Positions 46,806 to 55,803 of a stretch of 64,000 bases of DNA are shown here, piece by piece (position 1 is the first letter of the stretch; every line of letters starts with the position of its first letter). The notes below the pieces were generated by a model. The model did no database searches. It saw only the letters and a program-made list of their open reading frames with translations, and was not told the DNA's origin. Origin of the DNA: Burkholderiales bacterium (GTDB lineage: Bacteria; Pseudomonadota; Gammaproteobacteria; Burkholderiales; Nitrosomonadaceae). A program made the translations under genes and the position numbers. The DNA lies in the NCBI GenBank assembly GCA_024235755.1, contig JACKLV010000011.1, positions 62,001 through 126,000 of the forward strand, read 5' to 3'.

Positions 46806-48937
46806 AATATGTCTTGATCGTCGGCGCCGGACTAGGAGCCATTATGCTGTTTCTGCTGGCAACTGCCGGCGCCAACACCGACTTTTTTGAGCGACGCTAC
46901 CAGCTGCTGTTAATCATTAACATTGTTTTTGTGCTGCTTTTTATCGTCGTAGTCGGATACCTTTTATGGCGCTTCATACGACGCCTTAAATCTGGCGTGT
47001 TCGGCTCAAGACTGGCGTCACGTCTGTTATTGATCTTTTCTCTAATGGCTATCCTGCCGGGAGCCCTTGTCTATACGGTTTCCGTTCAGTTTCTCGAGAA
47101 AAGTATTGAATCCTGGTTTGATGTCAAGGTTGACCGCGCACTTGAAAGCGGTCTGCACTTGGGCCAGACCATGCTGGAAAACTTACTGGAAGAATTGCAA
47201 AAAAAAGCCAAAGCAGCTGCATTATCGTTGTCCGATCCATCGGCATCTCAAGTGGCTGTGCTCAGTGAATTAACATTGCAGACGCAAATAGAAGAAGCCA
47301 CTTTATTTAACCAGGAAGGCAAGGTCATTGCATTCTCAAGTGAAAATAACCTAACGTTATTCCCCGAAGTACCCAGTGGTACGGTAATGCGTCATATTAG
47401 AACGCAAAAAGCCTACAGCGCCATTGAACCGATTACTGATAAAGGCCTGTATTTGCGTGTTCTGGCACCGGTTAATGTGTTAAGCCTGGATGACGACATT
47501 CGGATCCTTCAGTTATTGCAACCGGTTCCTGAGCAGTTAGCGCGAAATGCTGAAAAGGTACAGGAAGGTTATTGGGATTACCAGGAACTCTCGCTATCGC
47601 GCCAGGGCTTGACCCGCCTGTATAGCGTAACCCTAACGCTGTCCTTGCTGTTATCACTGTTCTCCGCACTGGCAACCGCCTCTATTTTGAGCGAGAATCT
47701 GAGCTCACCACTGGGCATGCTCGCAGAAGGCACCAAGGCCATTGCACAAGGCGACTACAGCCGCCGGCATCTGGTTCAAAGCCGTGATGAACTGGGTATT
47801 CTGACCGAATCCTTCAATTTAATGACACAGCAACTTGAAGAAGCACGCGCCATAGCCCAGCATAATCAGCACGAAGTAGAGAGCGCACGCGCACATCTGG
47901 AAAGCATTCTTGCAAATTTATCGTCAGGTGTACTGGTTTTTGATGAAAACCTGACGCTGATCAAGGCCAACAGAAGTGCAGAGCAAATTCTGCAAGCACC
48001 TCTGATCAGTCTGGACGGCGCAGTCATCGACGGCTGTGTTGAAAAAGAACCGCAAGTCAGTGCATTGGTGGCAGAAATCCGGGCAGGCTTTAATTCAGGC
48101 GAAACAGGCATGTGGCAACGGCAAATAACGCGCACCAGTGATGGCAACAATCAAGTACTGTTATTGCGCGGCACACGCTTACCAGCCATATCCGGCGGCG
48201 GCGGTGTCGTTGTATTTGACGATATCACAAGTCTGTTGCAAGTGCAGCGCGCTGTCGCCTGGAGCGAAATCGCGCGGCGGCTTGCGCATGAAATCAAGAA
48301 TCCGTTAACCCCCATTCAGCTCTCTGCGGAACGGTTGGAACACAAACTGACTGAAAAACTGAATGAGCAGGACGCTTTGATTCTACAGCGTTCAATTGAA
48401 ACCATCGTCAACCAGGTGGAAGCGCTAAAACGCATGGTTAACGAATTTAGCCAGTATGCCCGCGCACCAGCGCTCGAAATGCGCAAGCTTGACATCAATC
48501 AGCTGGTCAGAGAAATCCTGTCACTGTATGACTCCAGTAACATCACCCGCAAAAAGCATGCACATATTCATATCAAACGAAAACTCGCAGACCATCTGCC
48601 GGCTATTCTTGGAGACTCTGCGCAATTACGCCAAGTGCTTCACAATCTGTTACTCAACGCACAAGATGCGCTGAATGGAACCGAGCAGCCTGTTATTGAA
48701 ATTGAAACCGAAGCAGCACCAGATGGTATAAAGTTATCTATTCGGGATAATGGATGCGGCTTCTCTGATGAAGTCAGATCGCGGGTTTTTGAACCATATG
48801 TAACCACCAAGCCAAAAGGCACGGGACTGGGTTTGCCGATCGTCAAGAAAATTGTTGAAGAACATTCGGGTACGATTCACATTGAAAACTTGAAGCCGCA
48901 TGGCGCTCAGGTCATTATTACCCTGCCGGCATCTTAA
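46802..48937 (+). CDS. ntrY: NtrY-like sensor histidine kinase
   Basis: A 711-residue membrane kinase. Two N-terminal transmembrane helices lie within residues 1-65 and one more near 85-100. An extracytoplasmic region follows, then a further hydrophobic helix (about 270-300). Next are a HAMP domain (LSSPLGMLAEGTKAIAQGDY), a PAS domain, a HisKA domain with phospho-acceptor His496 in RRLAHEIKNPLTP, and an HATPase domain (DNGCGF and GTGLGLPIV). It is expected to sense an envelope or nitrogen-related cue and phosphorylate the adjacent NtrX-like regulator. The signal is unknown. Confidence 0.9.
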   Translation: MKYVLIVGAGLGAIMLFLLATAGANTDFFERRYQLLLIINIVFVLLFIVVVGYLLWRFIRRLKSGVFGSRLASRLLLIFSLMAILPGALVYTVSVQFLEKSIESWFDVKVDRALESGLHLGQTMLENLLEELQKKAKAAALSLSDPSASQVAVLSELTLQTQIEEATLFNQEGKVIAFSSENNLTLFPEVPSGTVMRHIRTQKAYSAIEPITDKGLYLRVLAPVNVLSLDDDIRILQLLQPVPEQLARNAEKVQEGYWDYQELSLSRQGLTRLYSVTLTLSLLLSLFSALATASILSENLSSPLGMLAEGTKAIAQGDYSRRHLVQSRDELGILTESFNLMTQQLEEARAIAQHNQHEVESARAHLESILANLSSGVLVFDENLTLIKANRSAEQILQAPLISLDGAVIDGCVEKEPQVSALVAEIRAGFNSGETGMWQRQITRTSDGNNQVLLLRGTRLPAISGGGGVVVFDDITSLLQVQRAVAWSEIARRLAHEIKNPLTPIQLSAERLEHKLTEKLNEQDALILQRSIETIVNQVEALKRMVNEFSQYARAPALEMRKLDINQLVREILSLYDSSNITRKKHAHIHIKRKLADHLPAILGDSAQLRQVLHNLLLNAQDALNGTEQPVIEIETEAAPDGIKLSIRDNGCGFSDEVRSRVFEPYVTTKPKGTGLGLPIVKKIVEEHSGTIHIENLKPHGAQVIITLPAS

Positions 48938-48978
48938 AATTTAACGTCACTTGGCTAGAGACTGAGTATAAAATAACG

Positions 48979-50244
48979 ATGATGACAAATAATACAATAT
49001 TGATAGTAGATGACGAGATTGGGATACGCGAACTGCTATCGGAAATTTTACGGGATGAAGGCTATCGCGTCGCATTGGCCGAGAATGCAGAACAAGCGCG
49101 CCTATGGCGTAACCAAACACGGCCAGACTTGGTGTTACTGGATATCTGGATGCCCGACACAGACGGTATAACGCTACTCAAAGACTGGGCCAGCAATGGC
49201 ATGTTGACCATGCCGGTCATCATGATGTCAGGTCATGGCACTATCGATACTGCAGTCGAGGCAACACGTATTGGCGCGTTCGGATACCTGGAAAAACCCA
49301 TTCCCCTCAAAAAATTGCTTAGCACCGTCGGTAAGGCGATGCGCGGCAGTCAGAATAAACAGCAAACGGCGCTATCACTGGCAAGTCTGGGCAAAGGTGC
49401 ACTGATTGTCGATCTGAAAAAAAAATTGGAAAAAGTCGCTAACCTGAAAACACCCTTGCTGCTGATGGGTGAACCAGGCGTAGGCATGGAGATTTGCGCG
49501 CATTTCCTGCACCGCCCCAATACTCCCTGGATGGAACCGGAATCACTGGCAATATTAGCCGAAAAGCCCCTGGATTTGCTGGAACAGGCCAAAGACGGAT
49601 TGCTATTTCTGAAAGACATTGGCGAAATCAATAAGTTGGCACAAAAAGGTCTGCTGCTGCTATTGAGTAAACTGGATAAATACAACGTACGCTTAGTCTG
49701 CGCGACGTCGCAACCACTAGCCGAATTGGCGGCGCAGAGCAGTTACAATACCAAGTTATACGAATCACTCAGCGGACTGACTATCGGGGTGCCGTCACTG
49801 CGTGCGCACCGCGAAGACATTCCCGACCTGGCCAACCAGATCCTGTCTGGTTTTGCAGAATCCGGTGAAGTTTCTCCGGTATTGCAATTCAGTACAGCAG
49901 CGCTTAATTGTCTGCGCAATTATGACTGGCCAGGTAATCTGACGCAATTGACAGGCGTAGTACATTCTTTGGCATTGACCTGTACAGGTGATGAGGTTAC
50001 CGCGGATATGGTTCAACAGGCCATGGTTTTTCCTGAGTCGACTACGTCGTCCTCATCAGCGCCTGATATTCCGTTTGATTTATCTTTACGGGAAGCGCGC
50101 GATCTGTTTGAGAAAACCTATTTTGAAAGACTAATCGAAGAAGAAAACGGCAATATGACACGCGTTGCCGAACGTGCAGGACTGGAACGCACACATTTGT
50201 ACCGGAAGATCAAACTGCTCGGTATCAAACTCAGGGGAAATTAA
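48979..50244 (+). CDS. ntrX: NtrX-like response regulator with degenerate AAA+ domain
   Basis: A 421-residue regulator. The receiver domain (about 1-120) carries phospho-acceptor Asp55 in LLDIWMPDTDG and the DD/K triad. The central region is homologous to the sigma54-activating AAA+ domain, but its Walker A reads GEPGVGME, without the Lys. The GAFTGA loop is absent and the Walker B region reads LLFLKDIGE in place of the usual DE. The Fis-type helix-turn-helix is intact (NMTRVAERAGLERTHLYRKI). It likely binds DNA under phosphorylation control but cannot act as a classical sigma54 activator. It lies 41 nt after ntrY. Confidence 0.9.
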   Translation: MMTNNTILIVDDEIGIRELLSEILRDEGYRVALAENAEQARLWRNQTRPDLVLLDIWMPDTDGITLLKDWASNGMLTMPVIMMSGHGTIDTAVEATRIGAFGYLEKPIPLKKLLSTVGKAMRGSQNKQQTALSLASLGKGALIVDLKKKLEKVANLKTPLLLMGEPGVGMEICAHFLHRPNTPWMEPESLAILAEKPLDLLEQAKDGLLFLKDIGEINKLAQKGLLLLLSKLDKYNVRLVCATSQPLAELAAQSSYNTKLYESLSGLTIGVPSLRAHREDIPDLANQILSGFAESGEVSPVLQFSTAALNCLRNYDWPGNLTQLTGVVHSLALTCTGDEVTADMVQQAMVFPESTTSSSSAPDIPFDLSLREARDLFEKTYFERLIEEENGNMTRVAERAGLERTHLYRKIKLLGIKLRGN

Positions 50245-50274
50245 GCCCCGTCACAAAACTTTATTTTGACTGAA

Positions 50275-52108
50275 TCGGCATAGGGGCGGCCAGTATACCT
50301 GACCGGGCCCCTGCCACACCACCCGGCATGCGGGTCCGCACCGGGCGGTTCGAGAAGTTGAGGTCATGATGAGAGCCGGGGTAGTCCTAGACGATCAAAG
50401 TAGCTGATCGTCAGTACACTATTCAGCAATTTCGCACTATTACGCCACCAACATCTCGAGTTAGCGGCTATGCGTTGTGCCACATGCTTCGACGCACCCA
50501 ATGCAATGAGCTCTCGAAACATGGTCTTACCCCGTTTCCACTGTTTCAGCTGTATTGCCCGTAACCGATGGCGTAACCATTCGTCCAGCCGACGCCAGAT
50601 TCCCGGTGTCTGTGCCAAACCAAAGTAGCTTTTCCATCCCAACAGGTAACTTCTCAAGCGTCCAATAACGTCTGACAGTGATTGGCCATAACTACGTCGG
50701 GTCAGCTGCCTGACTCGATGTTTGAAGGTCGCCATCGCTTTATCAGCCACACGTCGCTTGATCTGTCTCTTTGACCCTACCCAGAAACTGTAGCCCAGAA
50801 ATTTGCGTCCCATGACACTGCCTACTGCACTTTTACTTTCGTTTACCTTCAGTTTCAGTCTGTCATAGTATCGCCTGAGCAGTTGCATGACCCGCTGACC
50901 TGCCTGATTACTGCCAACATAAACATTGCAGTCATCAGCATAACGCACAAAACAGTGGCCACGCTTTTCGAGTTCCTGATCCACTTCATCCAACAGGATA
51001 TTGGCCAGCAGCGGACTCAACGGCCCACCTTGTGGCGTGCCTTGATACCGTTCCTGCACCACACCATGACTCATGATACCCGCATTCAGATAAGCACGGA
51101 TCAAACGGATAATTGCCTGATCATCGATGCGCTTGCTGATTCGGTCGATCAAAATGTCATGGTTCACCCGGTCGAAGAATTTCTCCAGATCAACATCGAC
51201 CACAATACGCTTACCAGACTGTACGTAAGACTGCGCCTTTAACACCGCATCCTGCGCACGTCGTCCAGGGCGAAATCCGTAGCTATGTTCACTGAAACCC
51301 GGATCAATTCTGGGTTGGAGGACTTGCAATAAAGACTGCTGGATCAGCCGGTCCAGCACCGTCGGAATGCTCAGCTCGCGCTGACCTCCGTTCGGCTTGG
51401 GTATCGTCACCCGCCGCACCGGGCTGGGACGATACTTACCCTGCTTTAGCTGTTGACGAATCTTCGGCCATTCGGTTTTGAGCAACTCAGCTGTTTGCTG
51501 GATATCCAGTCCATCAGCACCCGCTGCTCCTTTGTTGGCTTTGACCCGCTTCCAGGCTTGTTGCAGATTTACTCTCGTCAGCATCGCTTTAAGCAACGCT
51601 GACCCTGTGCCTTCGATTTCACATTGCGGGCCGCAGGCTTCATCACGAACAAGATCACCACCGGCTTCACCGATGACTACGCTTAGTCGCTTTGCTTTTA
51701 CAAACTTCTGATGCATGGCCTTTGACATCAATGGATTCTCTGACACTCCTTCCCGTTCGGCCCTTTGCCTCGCGGCTACTATGGCCTCTGCTGACTTCTC
51801 GCTCCGGTTTTTTTTCCGTCGCCCTTTCAGGCATAAGGCAAGATCTCCCCAGGTAAGAACGCACTCCTTCACTGCACAACCGCCGGATCTACGCTGCTTC
51901 GCCTTGATCACAAAAGCTTCATGGTTTATGGCCCACTCGCCCTGCTCGGCAGCGCCTTCTATCCGATTCTTGTTCATCGGCTCGCAGATTCGATCCACGC
52001 TTCCTTCCCACAATCAGTCACCTTCATGCAGTTGCGCTTCACTTCGTTCGCTGTAATCAACTTACGGTGGGACTTGCACCCACAAGAGTGCGCCCATGCT
52101 GGGCGCAC
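50275..52108 (-). mobile_element. Group II intron (class C-like) with maturase ORF
   Basis: The intron RNA begins on the minus strand at 52108 with GTGCGCCC, a GUGYG-type 5' end, followed by a hairpin (GTGCGCCC/GGGCGCAC). Near 50300-50350 the structured end reads GAACCGCCCGGTGCGGACCC, a domain V-like core, then a second stem (domain VI-like) ending near 50275. The exact 3' boundary is uncertain by several nucleotides. It encodes a reverse transcriptase without an endonuclease domain. The 5' exon ends directly after a perfect rho-independent terminator, the usual target of class C introns. Confidence 0.85.
50364..52013 (-). CDS. ltrA: Group II intron reverse transcriptase/maturase
   Basis: A protein of up to 549 residues. 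Reverse-transcriptase blocks are clear: NKGAAGADGLDI, VRRVTIPKPNGGQRELSIPT, YGFRPGRRAQDAV, VVDVDLEKFFDRVNHD, QGTPQGGPLSPLLANI and the catalytic YADD. A maturase (X) domain follows: LRHRLRAIQLKQWKRG and RWWRNS-like segments. No HNH endonuclease follows, as in class C enzymes. The RT core begins near residue 140, so translation may start further downstream and the first part may be intron RNA that happens to be open. Intact, hence possibly active. Confidence 0.9.
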   Translation of the reverse strand: MWEGSVDRICEPMNKNRIEGAAEQGEWAINHEAFVIKAKQRRSGGCAVKECVLTWGDLALCLKGRRKKNRSEKSAEAIVAARQRAEREGVSENPLMSKAMHQKFVKAKRLSVVIGEAGGDLVRDEACGPQCEIEGTGSALLKAMLTRVNLQQAWKRVKANKGAAGADGLDIQQTAELLKTEWPKIRQQLKQGKYRPSPVRRVTIPKPNGGQRELSIPTVLDRLIQQSLLQVLQPRIDPGFSEHSYGFRPGRRAQDAVLKAQSYVQSGKRIVVDVDLEKFFDRVNHDILIDRISKRIDDQAIIRLIRAYLNAGIMSHGVVQERYQGTPQGGPLSPLLANILLDEVDQELEKRGHCFVRYADDCNVYVGSNQAGQRVMQLLRRYYDRLKLKVNESKSAVGSVMGRKFLGYSFWVGSKRQIKRRVADKAMATFKHRVRQLTRRSYGQSLSDVIGRLRSYLLGWKSYFGLAQTPGIWRRLDEWLRHRLRAIQLKQWKRGKTMFRELIALGASKHVAQRIAANSRCWWRNSAKLLNSVLTISYFDRLGLPRLSS

Positions 52109-52111
52109 CAT

Positions 52112-52142
52112 AAAAAAGCACGCCGATACGGCGTGCTTTTTT
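52112..52142 (-). terminator. Perfect rho-independent terminator of hppA, intron target
   Basis: AAAAAAGCACGCCG and CGGCGTGCTTTTTT form a 14-bp perfect stem around a 3-nt loop, 18 nt after the hppA stop on the minus strand. The group II intron starts 4 nt beyond it. Confidence 0.93.
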
Positions 52143-52160
52143 ACGTTACCCAGAGATCAA

Positions 52161-54218
52161 TTACAGCAACGGAATAATCATCAATGCCACAATATTGATA
52201 ATCTTGATCAATGGATTGATTGCCGGACCGGCGGTATCCTTATACGGATCACCCACGGTATCACCTGTGACAGAGGCTTTATGCGCCTCGCTGTTCTTGC
52301 CGCCAAAATTACCATCCTCAATATGCTTCTTGGCATTGTCCCAGGCACCGCCACCGGCCGTCATGGAAATTGCAACAAACAGACCAGTCACAATAGAACC
52401 CATCAACACACCGCCAAGCGCCTGAGGCCCAAGCAGTACGCCGACTAACAGTGGCACCAAAACTGGTAAGAGCGATGGAATCATCATTTCTTTAATCGCC
52501 GCTTTAGTCAACATATCGACTGCACGCGAATAATCCGGTCTGGCCGTACCATCCATGATACCTGGAATTTCATTGAACTGACGGCGCACTTCGATCACCA
52601 CTGAGCTGGCAGCGCGCCCCACCGCTTCCATCGACATGGCGCCAAACAGGTAAGGAACCAATCCACCAATGAACAAGCCGATGATGACCATGTGATTAGA
52701 TAAGTCAAATGTCAGCATATGACCTGCTTTCTCCAATCCGTGCGTATAATCCGCAAACAACACCAAGGCTGCAAGACCGGCTGAGCCAATTGCATAACCT
52801 TTGGTCACTGCTTTTGTTGTATTTCCAACCGCGTCAAGTGGATCGGTAATCGCACGTACAGACTCAGGCATTTCCGCCATTTCTGCGATACCGCCAGCAT
52901 TATCGGTAATCGGGCCATAAGCATCCAATGCCACGATAATACCCGTCATTGACAGCATTGCGGTTGCTGCAATAGCAATACCATACAGACCGGCCAGCGA
53001 GTAAGCCAGCAAAATGCTCAGGCAGACCGCCAAAACCGGTGCAGCGGTTGCACGCATAGAAACACCCAGGCCAGCAATAATATTGGTAGCATGCCCGGTA
53101 GTAGAAGCTTCGGCGATATGTTGTACCGGTGGATAGTCGGTTGACGTGTAATATTCTGTAATCACGACCATCGCACCCGTCAGCAACAAGCCAATTGCAG
53201 CAGCCAGATAAACACGCATTACCAGAGCGCCACCGGCAACCTCAACACCCGAGACTTCAAGCGACATATCCGCCATAAACCAGACGGTCACAGGCAAATA
53301 GGCGAGCAGCGCAATACCACCAGCAACGATCAGTCCGCGATACAATGCTTTCATGATTGTTCCGCCTTCCTGCATTTTGACGTAGTAGCAGCCGATAATT
53401 GATGCAATGATAGAAACCGCACCCAGCATGAGCGGATAAACCACCGCACTCATTTCGTTATTCAAAAAGAGCAATGCACCTAACAGCATGGTCGCGATAA
53501 TTGTCACTGCATAGGTTTCAAACAAGTCAGCAGCCATACCCGCGCAATCGCCAACGTTATCACCGACGTTATCGGCAATCACTGCAGGGTTACGTGGATC
53601 ATCTTCAGGAATGCCTGCTTCAACCTTACCAACTAGATCCGCACCAACGTCAGCGCCTTTGGTAAAAATACCGCCACCCAAACGCGCAAAAATAGAAATC
53701 AGCGAACCGCCAAAAGCGAAACCAATTAAAGGTTTAATTACATCACTGACCGCGGCGTCAGGATCCGCGCCGTCAAACAGCCAAGCACTGTAACCGGCAA
53801 CTCCCAGCAGGCCCAGACCAACAACCAGCATACCCGTGACCGCACCGCCACGAAATGCGATTGCAAGCGCCTCATTCAAACCGGTACGGGCTGCTTCCGC
53901 TGTACGCACGTTGGAATGAACTGAAACATTCATTCCGAGATATCCGGCCGCTCCGGATAAAATGGCGCCCAGCGCAAAACCGATTGCGGTATCCCATGTC
54001 AATGCCAGACCAATAGCCAGAAACAGAATCAACCCCACAATACCGATGGTTGTATATTGACGATTGAGATATGCCGAAGCGCCCTCCTGTACTGCAGAGG
54101 CAATTTCCTGCATGCGTGAATTACCGGTAGACTGGACGTAAATCCCCCTGATCCATATGCCACTGTATATCAGGGCCAGAATCCCACTACCAATTGCGAT
54201 AATTAAACCGTTAGACAT
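52161..54218 (-). CDS. hppA: Membrane-bound proton-translocating pyrophosphatase
   Basis: A 685-residue protein from the ATG at 54218, which has GGAG 6 nt upstream. It has about 16 hydrophobic helices. Catalytic segments are GGGIFTKGADVGADLVGK, EDDPRNPAVIADNVGDNVGD and the C-terminal GDTVGDPYKDTAGPA. The motif GNTTKA carries Lys at the position that separates K+-independent (Lys) from K+-dependent (Ala) enzymes, so this is predicted to be a K+-independent H+ pump. It couples PPi hydrolysis to proton movement. It follows the PPi-PFK gene. Confidence 0.94.
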   Translation of the reverse strand: MSNGLIIAIGSGILALIYSGIWIRGIYVQSTGNSRMQEIASAVQEGASAYLNRQYTTIGIVGLILFLAIGLALTWDTAIGFALGAILSGAAGYLGMNVSVHSNVRTAEAARTGLNEALAIAFRGGAVTGMLVVGLGLLGVAGYSAWLFDGADPDAAVSDVIKPLIGFAFGGSLISIFARLGGGIFTKGADVGADLVGKVEAGIPEDDPRNPAVIADNVGDNVGDCAGMAADLFETYAVTIIATMLLGALLFLNNEMSAVVYPLMLGAVSIIASIIGCYYVKMQEGGTIMKALYRGLIVAGGIALLAYLPVTVWFMADMSLEVSGVEVAGGALVMRVYLAAAIGLLLTGAMVVITEYYTSTDYPPVQHIAEASTTGHATNIIAGLGVSMRATAAPVLAVCLSILLAYSLAGLYGIAIAATAMLSMTGIIVALDAYGPITDNAGGIAEMAEMPESVRAITDPLDAVGNTTKAVTKGYAIGSAGLAALVLFADYTHGLEKAGHMLTFDLSNHMVIIGLFIGGLVPYLFGAMSMEAVGRAASSVVIEVRRQFNEIPGIMDGTARPDYSRAVDMLTKAAIKEMMIPSLLPVLVPLLVGVLLGPQALGGVLMGSIVTGLFVAISMTAGGGAWDNAKKHIEDGNFGGKNSEAHKASVTGDTVGDPYKDTAGPAINPLIKIINIVALMIIPLL

Positions 54219-54366
54219 AAAGAACTCCACTTAAAGTCAGACCATTCAAAATCATACGTAGAATTTCGGCCTAATAATTCCACATAATTAAACACTTGTC
54301 CAAAATCCTGACGCAAAATACACATAGTTTTTAAGCACGTGTTGTTTAAATGCATCTTTTTGCCGC

Positions 54367-55626
54367 CTAGATTTCAAACCCTTCCAGTTTCTTCTCAATT
54401 GCCACATTTTTTAGTCGCACATAATCCGGCAGACCGTTTTTGTATGGCGGATAATCCTCACCTTCTATCAGCGGTGAAAGATATTCGCGGCAAGCTTCGC
54501 TGATACCAAAACCATCCTCACTGATATATTCAGCCGGCATCATTTTTTCAACATTTGCGACATTTGCCAACTGCGCCATGCCAACCTTCCAGCTATAAGG
54601 CGAATTGGAAACCCGTTCAATTGTCGGCATCACAGAATTATGACCGGCAATTGCGTATTCAACAGCCGCTTTACCCATAGCATAAGCTTGTTCAACATCG
54701 GTTTTCGATGCAACATGACGGGCGGCGCGTTGCAGATAATCAGCCACGCCCCAGTGATATTTCAAGCCCAATCCTTCTTTGACAATGCTTGCAACAACCG
54801 GAGCCACACCACCTAACTGTGCATGACCAAACGCATCACGCAATCCCTGATCAGCTAAAAATTTACCGTCTGGTCCTTGAACACCTTCAGACACAACCAC
54901 AGAACAATAACCGTATTCCTTGACATAACTGTCGACTTTGGCAAGAAACTTCGCTTTATCGAACGTTATCTCCGGGAACAGAATCACGATCGGAATTTCG
55001 CAATCCTTGCTCGATGCCAGACCGCCTGCCGCAGCAATCCAGCCTGCATGCCGTCCCATGACTTCCAGTACAAAAACCTTGGTGGATGTTTTAGCCATGC
55101 TGGCCACATCAAAACTGGCTTCGCGCGTAGATACCGCAATATATTTTGCGACCGAACCAAAACCCGGACAACAGTCGGTTATCGGCAAATCGTTATCGAC
55201 GGTTTTGGGCACGTGGATCGCCTGAATCGGATAACCCAGTGTATCGGAAATTTGGGATACCTTGAGACAAGTATCCGCAGAATCACCGCCACCATTGTAA
55301 AAAAAGTACCCGATATTGTGCGCCTTGAACACTTCGATCAAACGTTCATATTCACGGCGGTTCTGCTCAATGCTTTTCAGCTTGTATCGGCATGAGCCGA
55401 ATCCACCCGATGGCGTATGACGTAGCGCTGCAATTGCTTCGGCCGAATCTGCACTGGTATCGATCAAATCTTCGGTCAGCGCACCGATAATGCCGTTGCG
55501 ACCTGCATATACATTACCGATTTTATCGGGATGCTGACGCGCAGTTTCGATGACGCCGGCTGCCGAAGCGTTAATTACAGCCGTCACGCCACCAGATTGA
55601 GCATAAAATGCATTTTTTATGGACAT
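54367..55626 (-). CDS. pfp: Pyrophosphate-dependent phosphofructokinase
   Basis: A 419-residue PFK-family enzyme. The motif GGGDS places Asp, and the motif PKTVDND places Lys, at the two positions where ATP-dependent enzymes have Gly; this is the PPi-using pattern. MGRHAGWIAA lies in the substrate site. It interconverts fructose-6-P and fructose-1,6-bisP (and, in methylotroph/ammonia-oxidiser relatives, probably sedoheptulose-7-P) reversibly with PPi. AGGAG lies upstream of the ATG. It sits between adk and hppA, the latter using the same PPi pool. Confidence 0.93.
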   Translation of the reverse strand: MSIKNAFYAQSGGVTAVINASAAGVIETARQHPDKIGNVYAGRNGIIGALTEDLIDTSADSAEAIAALRHTPSGGFGSCRYKLKSIEQNRREYERLIEVFKAHNIGYFFYNGGGDSADTCLKVSQISDTLGYPIQAIHVPKTVDNDLPITDCCPGFGSVAKYIAVSTREASFDVASMAKTSTKVFVLEVMGRHAGWIAAAGGLASSKDCEIPIVILFPEITFDKAKFLAKVDSYVKEYGYCSVVVSEGVQGPDGKFLADQGLRDAFGHAQLGGVAPVVASIVKEGLGLKYHWGVADYLQRAARHVASKTDVEQAYAMGKAAVEYAIAGHNSVMPTIERVSNSPYSWKVGMAQLANVANVEKMMPAEYISEDGFGISEACREYLSPLIEGEDYPPYKNGLPDYVRLKNVAIEKKLEGFEI

Positions 55627-55803
55627 AACTCTATTTCTCCTGATTGATCAACTCGTAAGCAAAACCCTACTGTCAAAAGATACAATCCTTTATTAAAACT
55701 ACAGATATACAAAAGTCTTATACAACCACTATGACTTGTATAATGTTGCTGTGTTGTTTTCTGAAAGCGATGCGATAAAACAATGATGTCAGGCGTATGG
55801 CAG

